Below, piece by piece: positions 26,328 through 34,088 of a DNA stretch of 64,000 nucleotides (position 1 is the stretch's first letter; each line of letters begins with the position of its first letter). Location: contig CAYUGQ010000001.1 of NCBI GenBank assembly GCA_964444305.1, positions 40,194 to 104,193 on the forward strand, given 5' to 3'. A model generated the notes under the pieces. That model ran no database searches and was not told where the DNA came from. It saw only the letters and a program-made list of their open reading frames with translations. Made by a program: the position numbers and the translations under genes. This stretch comes from JAKFFN01 sp964444305. Its GTDB lineage: Bacteria > Sumerlaeota > Sumerlaeia > Sumerlaeales > Sumerlaeaceae.

Positions 26328-28217
26328 GTGAGAGTCAACCGGGATATCCAGCTTCGACCAACTTTTGGCGGTGGCCAGCGGGGGGCGGGTGCCCAGGGAC
26401 CGCGCGAGGGCGATAAAAGCTCCCGCAAAAAAATGCCGCCTCTGCAGAGCGTATGGCGTGAGGCCCGGGAGCTTATCTGGGCCCATCGGGCCCGGCTTGG
26501 TCTCGGTCTGGTGTTGATGCTCATCAGCCGAAGCGCTGGACTGGTTTTGCCTGCCACGTCCAAATTCTTGATTGATGAGGTTATCGCTAACAATCGCGCG
26601 GAGCTTCTGCTGTGGCTGGCTATGGCCGTTGGTGCGGCAAGCCTTGTGCAGGCCGTGTCATCTTTTGCTCTTTCGCAGGTGCTTGGAGTGGCTGCCCAGC
26701 GTGCCATAACGGAAATGCGAAAAACGGTGCAGGCCCATATTACCCGCCTTCCGGTACGCTTTTTCGATCTCACCCAGAGCGGCGTGCTTGTCTCGCGAGT
26801 GATGACAGACGCCGAAGGAATTCGCAATCTTGTAGGGACCGGCCTGGCACAGCTCACGGGCAGTATTGTCACCGCCGGTTTTGCCCTGGCCGTGCTGTTT
26901 TGGCTCAACTGGAAGCTGACCCTGGTCACGCTGGTGATTCTTGGATTGTTTGGCGGAGTGCTGGCGTTTGCGTTCACCCGATTGCGCCCTGTGTTTCGAG
27001 AGCGAGGCCGGATCAATGCGGAAGTAACGGGGCGTCTGAACGAAACTTTAAACGGCATCCGGGTGGTAAAAAGCTACACCGCCGAGCGGCGGGAGCAGCT
27101 TGCCTTTGCCCGCGGGGCTCATAATCTGTTCCGCACGGTGGCCCGGGCTGTAACAGGGGTATCGGCCGTCAGTGCCCTGTCTACCATCGTAACCGGCAGC
27201 ATTGCCATGGTCATGATTACATACGGCGGCGGCTCGATCCTTCAAGGCGATATGACCCTGGGCGATTTTGTCATGTATATTTTCTTCACCGGGATGCTGG
27301 CCTCTCCGGTCATTCAACTTTCCAGCATTGGCACGCAGATCAGCGAGGCCTTTGCTGGCCTGGATCGGATTCGTGAGATTCGCAAGCTAGCCACGGAAGA
27401 TGAGGAAGATGAATCTCGTCAACCGTTGAGTGACATAGAGGGTAGAGTCGAGTTTCAGGATGTCTGGTTTGAGTACGAGCCAGGGGTTCCGGTTTTGAAG
27501 GGAATTAATTTCACTGCCCCGGCAGGCACGACGACCGCGCTTGTTGGATCCAGCGGATCGGGGAAGAGCACGCTGGTGAGCCTGGTTATGGCGTTTAACC
27601 GTCCGACGGGTGGTTCAATAGTTGTGGATGGGAAAGACCTGGCGGACCTTAAGCTGCGGGATTATCGCAGTCAATTGGGGATCGTTCTGCAGGATAACTT
27701 TTTGTTCGATGGCACCATTGCCGATAACATTCGCTTTGCCCGCCCTGGGGCCACGATGGATGAAGTGCGTGAGGTCAGCCGCATTGCCAATTGCGATGAG
27801 TTTATCGAGCCGCTGGAAAATAGTTATGACACGGTTATTGGCGAGCGAGGGGTTCGACTTTCCGGCGGGCAACGTCAGCGGTTGGCCATTGCGCGGGCTA
27901 TTCTGGCCGACCCGCGAATTCTCATTCTCGATGAGGCCACTTCCAGTCTGGACAGTGAGACGGAGGCCCTCATCCAGCAAAGTCTGAATGCTTTGCGAAA
28001 GGGGCGGACGACTTTTGTGATCGCGCACCGCCTTTCCACTATTGTCAGTGCCGATCAGATCCTGGTGCTGGAGGATGGTCAAATTGTAGAGCGCGGCACA
28101 CATACGGAGCTTTTGGCTCTTGATGGGCGCTATCGTCAGTTGTATGATCGTCAGTATCATTTCGAGATGAACAGGTTTGTAAACCCCGGTGAAGAGCTCC
28201 CGCAATCCCCTGATTAA
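26328..28217 (+). CDS. ABC exporter, MsbA-like half-transporter
   Basis: A fused permease-ATPase exporter of 629 residues. Six membrane helices span about residues 60-345 (type IV ABC exporter fold). The ATPase follows: Walker A GSSGSGKST (about 408), Q-loop VLQDNFLFDG, signature LSGGQRQRLAIARAI (about 510), Walker B ILILDEATSSLD and H-loop IAHRLST. A complete active site is therefore present and the protein should work as a homodimer. Sequence features suit lipid or lipid-linked glycan export, as in MsbA, but substrate is not certain. The GTG start gives a polar 45-residue N-terminus; an internal ATG near residue 36 is possible. A flippase-like gene follows after six bases, so the two probably act together. 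Confidence 0.92.
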   Translation: MRVNRDIQLRPTFGGGQRGAGAQGPREGDKSSRKKMPPLQSVWREARELIWAHRARLGLGLVLMLISRSAGLVLPATSKFLIDEVIANNRAELLLWLAMAVGAASLVQAVSSFALSQVLGVAAQRAITEMRKTVQAHITRLPVRFFDLTQSGVLVSRVMTDAEGIRNLVGTGLAQLTGSIVTAGFALAVLFWLNWKLTLVTLVILGLFGGVLAFAFTRLRPVFRERGRINAEVTGRLNETLNGIRVVKSYTAERREQLAFARGAHNLFRTVARAVTGVSAVSALSTIVTGSIAMVMITYGGGSILQGDMTLGDFVMYIFFTGMLASPVIQLSSIGTQISEAFAGLDRIREIRKLATEDEEDESRQPLSDIEGRVEFQDVWFEYEPGVPVLKGINFTAPAGTTTALVGSSGSGKSTLVSLVMAFNRPTGGSIVVDGKDLADLKLRDYRSQLGIVLQDNFLFDGTIADNIRFARPGATMDEVREVSRIANCDEFIEPLENSYDTVIGERGVRLSGGQRQRLAIARAILADPRILILDEATSSLDSETEALIQQSLNALRKGRTTFVIAHRLSTIVSADQILVLEDGQIVERGTHTELLALDGRYRQLYDRQYHFEMNRFVNPGEELPQSPD

Positions 28218-28223
28218 CCCACA

Positions 28224-29273
28224 ATGTTTCCGTCGCCTGTGGCGCCGTTTATGAAGCGTCTGATCGCGCTTATGGTTTCTATTGGGTTGCTTGCCATGCT
28301 TATGTGGCATGTGGACACTGCCGCTCTAATGGCGAATTTTCGCCAGACGCGCTGGGAGCTGTTCGTGTTGGCAATCGCTCTTTTTGTTCCGCAGATCCTG
28401 GTGATCGCCTGGCGCTGGAAACGGCTGGTATCCCCGTTTACGCTCCTTCCGCTTTCTGAATCGACCCGCCTGGTGCTGGCTGGATCCAGTATGAATCTTC
28501 TGCTGCCGGGAAAGCTGGGTGATCTTACCAAAGGCTGGTTTCTAGCACGGCGAGGACACTTAAGCACATCGCTCGGGCTGGGCGTGGTGGCCTTTGAGAA
28601 AATGCTGGATGTGGCTGCGCTGGCAGTTTTTATGCTGGTCGGAGTGGCAATGCTGGCGTGGCGTTTAACAGGAAGTCCGCCGGTCACGGCGGAGACGGCG
28701 GACTTAACTGTCGCGGCATCCCTCAGCCAGCCGGCGATGGCCACGTTGCTTATAGCGGCAGGGGGTCTCGGCCTGACTGCCGTTGTCCTTGTTGCCGTTC
28801 TTTATTTTGTTCCTTTGGAAAAGCTGCCCGGCTTCGGGAGATTTTCGCAGGATAACTCTGGATCAATTGCCGGAAAAATCGCCCGAATTTTACGTTCAAC
28901 CCAAGTGGCTATGGCGACGTTGCGGGCGCGGGGGAGTCGTCGCAGCGAGATATTGATGCTCTCTTTGATTATTTGGGTGCTGCACCTGGCTCAGATCTAT
29001 CTGTTCTTCGCTTCCGTAGGTGCCCCGCCGCCGCCGGGAGACTTTTTCTGTATGATTCCACTGGCGATTTTCATTGGGCTTCTTCCGCTCTCTATCGCTG
29101 GATTTGGCACACGGGACGCCGCGCTCGTGGCGTTGTTGCCAGCCATGCCCGCCAGTGGAGTTCTTGCCGCATCCTTCTATGTTAACTTGCGCTATATTTT
29201 GCCAGCGGTGGCCGGAGTTCCTTACCTTGCGCGGTATGCCACAGCACGAAAACAAAATTTGCCTGCGGGTTAA
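28224..29273 (+). CDS. Flippase-like membrane protein (LPG synthase TM-domain family)
   Basis: A 349-residue membrane protein with about eight hydrophobic helices, of the family that covers the transmembrane half of lysylphosphatidylglycerol synthase (AglD/MprF-N, TIGR00374 type). The family motif GKLGDLTKGWFL near residue 95 and the FEKMLDVAAL segment near 130 are clear. Members flip or help translocate lipids or glycolipids. Here it is six bases downstream of the MsbA-like exporter and is probably its partner in lipid handling. The palindrome controlling the next operon lies only three bases beyond the stop codon, so the unit must end close to this point. Confidence 0.85.
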   Translation: MFPSPVAPFMKRLIALMVSIGLLAMLMWHVDTAALMANFRQTRWELFVLAIALFVPQILVIAWRWKRLVSPFTLLPLSESTRLVLAGSSMNLLLPGKLGDLTKGWFLARRGHLSTSLGLGVVAFEKMLDVAALAVFMLVGVAMLAWRLTGSPPVTAETADLTVAASLSQPAMATLLIAAGGLGLTAVVLVAVLYFVPLEKLPGFGRFSQDNSGSIAGKIARILRSTQVAMATLRARGSRRSEILMLSLIIWVLHLAQIYLFFASVGAPPPPGDFFCMIPLAIFIGLLPLSIAGFGTRDAALVALLPAMPASGVLAASFYVNLRYILPAVAGVPYLARYATARKQNLPAG

Positions 29274-29275
29274 AT

Positions 29276-29293
29276 ATTTAGCCGCGGCTAAAT
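29276..29293. promoter_or_regulatory. 18-bp perfect palindrome, proposed DtxR/MntR-type metal operator
   Basis: ATTTAGCCGCGGCTAAAT is a perfect inverted repeat. It lies 38 bases before the GTG of the metal-binding lipoprotein gene and directly upstream of a good -10 hexamer. The TTAGCC...GGCTAA half sites resemble those of DtxR/IdeR-type boxes, and the operon it precedes ends with a DtxR/MntR-family gene. Repressor bound here would cover the -35/spacer region. Confidence 0.75.
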
Positions 29294-29297
29294 TACA

Positions 29298-29303
29298 TAT
29301 ACT
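29298..29303 (+). promoter_or_regulatory. Putative -10 element of the metal-uptake operon
   Basis: TATACT matches five of six consensus bases. The -35 position (about 29275-29280) falls inside the palindrome and is a poor match, so the promoter may depend on an activator or be weak. A start site near 29310 would give a leader of about 20 bases with AAAGG at 29314-29318 before the GTG start at 29331. Confidence 0.5.
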
Positions 29304-29330
29304 AACTTGGCTTAGAAAGGTCTTCCAGAC

Positions 29331-30290
29331 GTGTTTCGCGTTTGTTCCTTATCGCTGATTATAAAGCTGTCGCTTCTCTCCTGCTTCCTCTTTCTTGCGG
29401 GGTGCAAAACGCCTCCTCCGCCGGGGGAAGGCCCCACTAGACTTCATGTAGTAGCGACCACCAGCATCATCGCGGATACGGTGCAGGAGATCGGTGGTGA
29501 CATTGTCCGCGTGGAAAGCCTAATGGGACCTGGCATTGATCCGCACACATATAAGGCCAGTGAGGGTGACGTCTCCAAGCTGGGCGGGGCAGACATCATT
29601 TTCTATAACGGCCTCCAGTTGGAAGCTCGCATGACGAGTGTGTTTGAAAAGATGAGCCAGTCGGGGCGAAAAGTGGTTGCCGTCAGCGAAAACATTCCGG
29701 AATATCGCCTGCTACCGGCAGATGATCATGACGGGCAGTATGATCCTCATATTTGGATGGATACTGAACTCTGGACTAGTGTTGCCCACACCATTGCTGA
29801 AACCTTAATTGCCGAAACTCCTGAGCATGAAGAAACCATTCGCACCAATCTTGAGTACTTCGAGGGAAAGCTGCGGATGCTGTATGCGAACGTAAATATC
29901 GCTCTCGGCACTATCCCGCATGAGCAGCGCGTGGTTATTACAGCTCACGATGCCTTTGGCTATTTCGGACGGCAGTTTAACTTGGAAGTGCGAGGTCTGC
30001 AGGGCGTAAGCACGGCCAGCGAAGCGGGCGCACAGGACGTGCAGGAGTTGGCGAACTTCATTGTGGAACGGCAGATTCCTGCTATTTTCGTTGAGTCGTC
30101 AGTTCCCAGACGGTCGCTCGAAGCTCTCCAGGAGGCCGTGGCCGCCAAAGGTTTCCAGGTCTCCATAGGTCGCCCTCTTTATTCGGACTCCATCGGCCCT
30201 TATGGCACGGCCCAGGCCAGCTATGTCGGTATGATGCGATATAATGCCGGAATTATCGCGGAAGCATTGACGCCGGAAACCCAGGAATAG
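29331..30290 (+). CDS. Metal ABC transporter substrate-binding lipoprotein (ZnuA/MntA/TroA type)
   Basis: Captures a divalent metal (Mn, Zn or Fe) outside the membrane. The signal ends with lipobox LAGC (Cys near residue 25), so it is a lipoprotein. Cluster A-I features follow: VVATTSIIADTVQEIGGD, the first metal ligand in GPGIDPHTYK, YDPHIWMDTELW with the second His, an Asp/Glu after the linker (AHDAFGYFGRQF) and SSVPRRSL. The linker lacks the long His-rich loop of many Zn-specific ZnuA proteins, which favours Mn or Fe, although this is not conclusive. First gene of a five-gene operon; the ATPase gene begins eight bases on. Confidence 0.93.
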   Translation: MFRVCSLSLIIKLSLLSCFLFLAGCKTPPPPGEGPTRLHVVATTSIIADTVQEIGGDIVRVESLMGPGIDPHTYKASEGDVSKLGGADIIFYNGLQLEARMTSVFEKMSQSGRKVVAVSENIPEYRLLPADDHDGQYDPHIWMDTELWTSVAHTIAETLIAETPEHEETIRTNLEYFEGKLRMLYANVNIALGTIPHEQRVVITAHDAFGYFGRQFNLEVRGLQGVSTASEAGAQDVQELANFIVERQIPAIFVESSVPRRSLEALQEAVAAKGFQVSIGRPLYSDSIGPYGTAQASYVGMMRYNAGIIAEALTPETQE

Positions 30291-30298
30291 TCCTTACC

Positions 30299-31189
30299 AT
30301 GTTCGTTCGACGGCATCCCGGACATGGCCCGCTCTTTACCACGTCTGGTAATTCCGGTGGCGGCGACGTCTCCCTGGCTAACCTCGCCATTGATGTCAAC
30401 GACCTCACTGTGGCTTATAATGATCGCCCGGTTCTGTGGGACGTTGATCTGCAGGTTCCTTCCGGTGTTTTGATGGCCATTGCGGGACCGAACGGAGCGG
30501 GAAAAACCACTCTGCTGAAATCAATTCTGGGATTGGTGAGACCGGCTGCCGGGCGGATTTTTATCCACGGAGCGCCTTATCGCGAGCAGCGTCACATGGT
30601 GGCTTATGTGCCACAGCGGGGGTCGGTGGATTGGGATTTCCCCACGCAGGTTCTTGATGTTGTCATGATGGGAACCTATGGAAAGCTCGGCTGGTTGAAA
30701 CGACCCGGCCAGAAACAGCGAGGGGTGGCCATGCAGTGCCTGGAGCGGGTGGGCATGGCTGATTTTCATCATCGGCAGATCAGTCAGCTAAGTGGCGGAC
30801 AGCAGCAGCGGGTTTTTCTCGCGCGGGCGCTGGCCCAAGAGGCACAGGTTTATCTAATGGATGAACCTTTCCAAGGGGTGGATGCCACTACGGAACGGGC
30901 CATAATTGAGCTTCTGCGGGATCTGCGGACCCAGGGCCGTACCGTTGTCGTGGTTCATCATGATCTTCAGACCATTCCGGAATACTTCGACTGGCTGGCT
31001 TTGATAAACGTACGCCGGATAGCTTCCGGGCCGGTTTCTCAGGTGTTTATTCCTGATTACCTGCGTCAGACTTATGGCGGGCGGGTCGCTTTTCTCAGCA
31101 GCCGCGAACTGCCGGGCCAGGCTGAAGACAGCAGTGATATTTCAGAGCAGGCCCCGCCCCCGGACCAGGGGCCGGAGTGGAAACCCTGA
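30299..31189 (+). CDS. Metal ABC transporter ATP-binding protein
   Basis: The ATPase of the metal importer. Walker A is GPNGAGKTT (about residue 62), the Q-loop is in YVPQRGSVDWDFP, the signature is LSGGQQQRVFLARALAQ (about 163) and Walker B YLMDEPFQGVD. The sequence YVPQRGSVDWDFPTQVLDVV is typical of the MntB/ZnuC branch. The first 38 residues, with Gly/His-rich sequence, form an extension that most homologues lack, so an internal start is possible, although none with a good ribosome site stands out. The C-terminus is Pro-rich. It lies between the binding-protein gene (8-base gap) and the first permease gene (1-base gap). Confidence 0.93.
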   Translation: MFVRRHPGHGPLFTTSGNSGGGDVSLANLAIDVNDLTVAYNDRPVLWDVDLQVPSGVLMAIAGPNGAGKTTLLKSILGLVRPAAGRIFIHGAPYREQRHMVAYVPQRGSVDWDFPTQVLDVVMMGTYGKLGWLKRPGQKQRGVAMQCLERVGMADFHHRQISQLSGGQQQRVFLARALAQEAQVYLMDEPFQGVDATTERAIIELLRDLRTQGRTVVVVHHDLQTIPEYFDWLALINVRRIASGPVSQVFIPDYLRQTYGGRVAFLSSRELPGQAEDSSDISEQAPPPDQGPEWKP

Positions 31190-31190
31190 G

Positions 31191-32327
31191 ATGTTTGCTT
31201 CGGTTTTTAACCACACAACAATGGTCATCGCAGCCGGGGCAGCCATCCTCGGCCTGGTCAGTGGAGCCCTGGGTTCATTTGCCGTATTGCGTCGCCAAAG
31301 CCTGATAGGCGATGCGATCAGCCATGCGGCCTTGCCTGGGATCGTCATTGCGTTTATGCTTACGGGGGCGCGAAGTCCAATCGTACTGATGGCGGGCGCG
31401 GCTGTGGCGGGTCTTGTGGGAATGCTAATCGTCATGGGCATTAATCAATCCACGCGGCTTCGATACGATACGGCGCTGGGGCTCGTTCTGTCGGTGTTTT
31501 TTGGTCTGGGTCTGGTACTACTGACTCATATCCAGAAGACGCCCGATGCGGCCCAGGCGGGGCTTGACCGGTTTTTGTTTGGCCAGGCAGCGGCACTTCT
31601 TCGACGCGATGTGATCCTGCTGGCTTTATTGGGACTTATCGCTCTGAGCCTTCTGGCGGTTTTCTGGAAGGAGTTCAAACTCCTCGCTTTTGATCCGCAA
31701 TACGGGGCCAGTATTGGTCTGCCCATGCGGAACCTTGATGTATTGCTCACCGGACTGATTACTGTGGCCATCGTCATGGGACTGCAGACAGTGGGGGTGG
31801 TCTTGATGAGCGCCATGATCGTGGCGCCGGCCGCTGCGGCTCGCCAATGGTGCAACAGTCTGGGCCGAATGGTATTGCTCGCGGGGGCCTTTGGAGCGAT
31901 ATCGGGAATCGTTGGCGCCGCGATTAGCAGCGCGGTGCCTAAACTTCCGACAGGTCCGTCTGTTGTTCTTACCATGGGTATCCTGGTGGTGGTATCTCTT
32001 TTGTTTGCGCCGGAGCGGGGAATTATTTCCGAGATGCGCCGTCAGCGTAGAAATCGCCGGCGGCTCCGTCTGGACGGCGTGCTTACTGATTTATTTGAAC
32101 TCGAAGAGCAGCACCCCTCTGTGGAGCATCATGGCCATACGGTGGAAGCGCTACGGGCAATGAACTTCGGTGAAGGGTCTGTCCGTCGATCCCTTGTGGC
32201 GCTGGAGAGTCAGGGGCTGGTGAAGCGGCTCAACGGGACTAAATGGACAATCACGGCAGAGGGTCGGGAGAAAGTGCAGGAGATGCTGGCCGCCATGGGG
32301 AACTCTGAGGCAGGGCAGCACTCATGA
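31191..32327 (+). CDS. Metal ABC permease with C-terminal winged-helix domain (1)
   Basis: Membrane part of the metal importer, 378 residues. About eight to nine helices occupy residues 8-270 with the family motif GDAISHAALPGIVIAF (about 43-58), and GLQTVGVVLMSAMIVAPAAAA (about 203). After the last helix, a basic stretch (RRQRRNRRRLRLD) leads to a cytoplasmic domain of about 90 residues ending in a winged-helix-like pattern: HTVEALRAMNFGEGSVRRSLVALESQGLVKRL then WTITAEGREKVQEML. This resembles the DtxR-type helix-turn-helix. ATG 31191 is chosen because it begins right after the ATPase stop. The next gene's ATG overlaps this stop by four bases. Confidence 0.9.
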   Translation: MFASVFNHTTMVIAAGAAILGLVSGALGSFAVLRRQSLIGDAISHAALPGIVIAFMLTGARSPIVLMAGAAVAGLVGMLIVMGINQSTRLRYDTALGLVLSVFFGLGLVLLTHIQKTPDAAQAGLDRFLFGQAAALLRRDVILLALLGLIALSLLAVFWKEFKLLAFDPQYGASIGLPMRNLDVLLTGLITVAIVMGLQTVGVVLMSAMIVAPAAAARQWCNSLGRMVLLAGAFGAISGIVGAAISSAVPKLPTGPSVVLTMGILVVVSLLFAPERGIISEMRRQRRNRRRLRLDGVLTDLFELEEQHPSVEHHGHTVEALRAMNFGEGSVRRSLVALESQGLVKRLNGTKWTITAEGREKVQEMLAAMGNSEAGQHS

Positions 32328-33436
32328 GCATCAGCCAGATCGAGATTCAGTTGATCGCCGCATTGACGGCCGTGGCATGTGCTCTTCCCGGGGTGTTTCT
32401 AATCTTGCGGGGGATGGTGCTTATGTCTGACGCCATCAGCCATGTCGTTCTGCTGGGCATCGTCATCATGTTTTTTGTTACCGGAGATCTGCAATCGCCT
32501 TTGCTGATCCTGGGTGCAGCGGCCACCGGACTGCTCACGGTGGTCCTGGTAGAAGCCCTCAGCCAGTCAGGTCGGGTGAAGCGCGACGCCGCCATCGGGA
32601 TTGTTTTCCCTGTATTGTTCAGCGTGGCCATCATCATGATCAGCCGCGAAGCCGGCAACGTCCATTTGGATAACGACAGCGTTTTGCTGGGCGAGCTTGC
32701 GTTTGCCCCCTTTGACCGATGGGATTGGAACGGACGGGATATGGGCCCGCGCTCGGCCTGGATCATGGGCGGAATTCTGATAATTAATGTAGCTCTCTTG
32801 CTGATTTTCTATAAGGAATTGAAGCTGGCCACCTTTGATGCGGCCCTGGCGGCAAGCCTGGGATTTGCGCCTGCGGTGATTCATTATGGACTCATGGCGG
32901 TTGTCTCTGTCACCGTGGTGCAGGCGTTTGATGCGGTCGGATCAATCCTGGTTGTTGCGCTCATGGTCGCACCCGGCGCGTCTGCCTATATGGTGACGGA
33001 ACGGCTTAGCCGGATGCTGATTTGGTCGGCAATTTTCGCAGTGGCCGGTGCGGTCAGCGGCTATTGGGTTTCCCATTGGCTGGATGCTTCCATCGCCGGA
33101 TGCATGGCCGTGATGCTCGGGGCGATTTTTGGCACCGTGGTTTGCTTAGCGCCGCGCCGTGGATTGATCTCTATGGCAACGCGGCGTCGTCAGCAAAAAA
33201 TCAGCTTTGCCACGAGTATGCTGACCATCCATCTCCTTCATCATGAAGACCTTCCATCGGCAGATCGGGAAAACAGCATTGCGCACCTGGGAGAACATCT
33301 CCGCTGGAGCGATCAATTCGCCATGAAAGTGGTGCGGCAGGCTCAGCGGGATCTGCTGGTTGATTTATCGGGGGACGGACGTCTCCACCTGACGCCGGTC
33401 GGGCGCACTCATGCTCAGGAGGCTGTAGTCCAATGA
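32324..33436 (+). CDS. Metal ABC permease with C-terminal winged-helix-like domain (2)
   Basis: Second permease of the importer, 370 residues. The same core is seen: GMVLMSDAISHVVLLGIVIMF (about 29-49) and AFDAVGSILVVALMVAPGASAYM (about 203-225), with about eight to nine helices. Like its neighbour it carries a cytoplasmic C-terminal domain (about 285-370) with a helical pattern and the end GRLHLTPVGRTHAQEAV, which matches the wing segment of the first permease and of the DtxR protein. The two permeases are paralogous, and both fusions are probably old. Overlaps of four bases with the gene on each side indicate tight translational coupling. Confidence 0.9.
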   Translation: MSISQIEIQLIAALTAVACALPGVFLILRGMVLMSDAISHVVLLGIVIMFFVTGDLQSPLLILGAAATGLLTVVLVEALSQSGRVKRDAAIGIVFPVLFSVAIIMISREAGNVHLDNDSVLLGELAFAPFDRWDWNGRDMGPRSAWIMGGILIINVALLLIFYKELKLATFDAALAASLGFAPAVIHYGLMAVVSVTVVQAFDAVGSILVVALMVAPGASAYMVTERLSRMLIWSAIFAVAGAVSGYWVSHWLDASIAGCMAVMLGAIFGTVVCLAPRRGLISMATRRRQQKISFATSMLTIHLLHHEDLPSADRENSIAHLGEHLRWSDQFAMKVVRQAQRDLLVDLSGDGRLHLTPVGRTHAQEAVVQ

Positions 33437-33984
33437 AAAGGGACAACAAAGACCATCACCCAGAGCTCACCGCGGCCCGTCAGGCTGAAACCGTCATCGA
33501 CCAGACGGAAGCATCCATACCGGGATCTTGGACTCACAGCGCCGCTCCTGTACGGGCAGCCCAGGCTGCGGCCAGCGTACAGAGCATGGAAGATTACCTC
33601 GAACGCATTCATGAGCTGATCGAGGCCAAAGGCTACGCTCGCCCCATTGAGATCGCGACAGCGCTGGGGATTCGCCAAAGCAGCGTCACCAAAATGATGC
33701 GGCGACTCCATGATCAGGGTTATGCCATCTACGAAAAACACCGCGGCCTGACCCTCACCAGCGCCGGGGAAAAAGTCGCCCTCCGGATCCGCCGCCGTCA
33801 CAAAACCGTCAGCGAGTTCCTGCGACTGCTGGGGGTGGATGAAGAGTCGCTGCAGCAGGACACCGAAGGTATCGAACACCACATCAGCAGCCAAACCATC
33901 AACCGCCTGGAGGATCTGGTGGAGTACCTGACAGAGAATCCGGATGTTGTGAAAGCTTTTCGGTCAAGAGGCGGGCGGAAGTAG
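33433..33984 (+). CDS. DtxR/MntR-family metal-dependent repressor
   Basis: Probably represses its own operon when its metal is abundant. The core begins at residue 52 with MEDYLERIHELIEAKGYARP. Helix-turn-helix residues about 70-100 follow (IEIATALGIRQSSVTKMMRRLHDQGYAIYEKHRGLTLTS), then the metal-binding/dimer region (RRHKTVSEFLRLLGVDE and EGIEHHIS), with the Asp, Glu and His ligands characteristic of MntR. It is short, with no SH3-like C-terminal domain, as in MntR. The first about 50 residues are polar and unlike the family. The start overlaps the permease stop by four bases. The proposed target is the palindrome at 29276-29293. Confidence 0.9.
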   Translation: MKRDNKDHHPELTAARQAETVIDQTEASIPGSWTHSAAPVRAAQAAASVQSMEDYLERIHELIEAKGYARPIEIATALGIRQSSVTKMMRRLHDQGYAIYEKHRGLTLTSAGEKVALRIRRRHKTVSEFLRLLGVDEESLQQDTEGIEHHISSQTINRLEDLVEYLTENPDVVKAFRSRGGRK

Positions 33985-34030
33985 GATTTTTGGGGTGGTA
34001 TAGCTCTTTGTGCGAAAGCAAATTTAACAG

Positions 34031-34070
34031 AAAAACCCCGGACAGCAGGGATGCCATCCGGGGTTTTATT
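34031..34070. terminator. Strong bidirectional intrinsic terminator
   Basis: AAAACCCCGGA (34032-34042) pairs perfectly with TCCGGGGTTTT (34057-34067). The hairpin has T-rich ends on both strands and lies between the convergent repressor gene and sppA. It closes both transcription units. Confidence 0.9.
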
Positions 34071-34088
34071 ACTGTGTTCGGAAGCGGT

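Noticed and set aside
34018..34050. Possible dif site with AATTTAACAG near the skew change
   Set aside because: One XerD-like half-site (ATTTAACAGAA) is present, but the XerC half at the required spacing is absent and the position is occupied by the bidirectional terminator.
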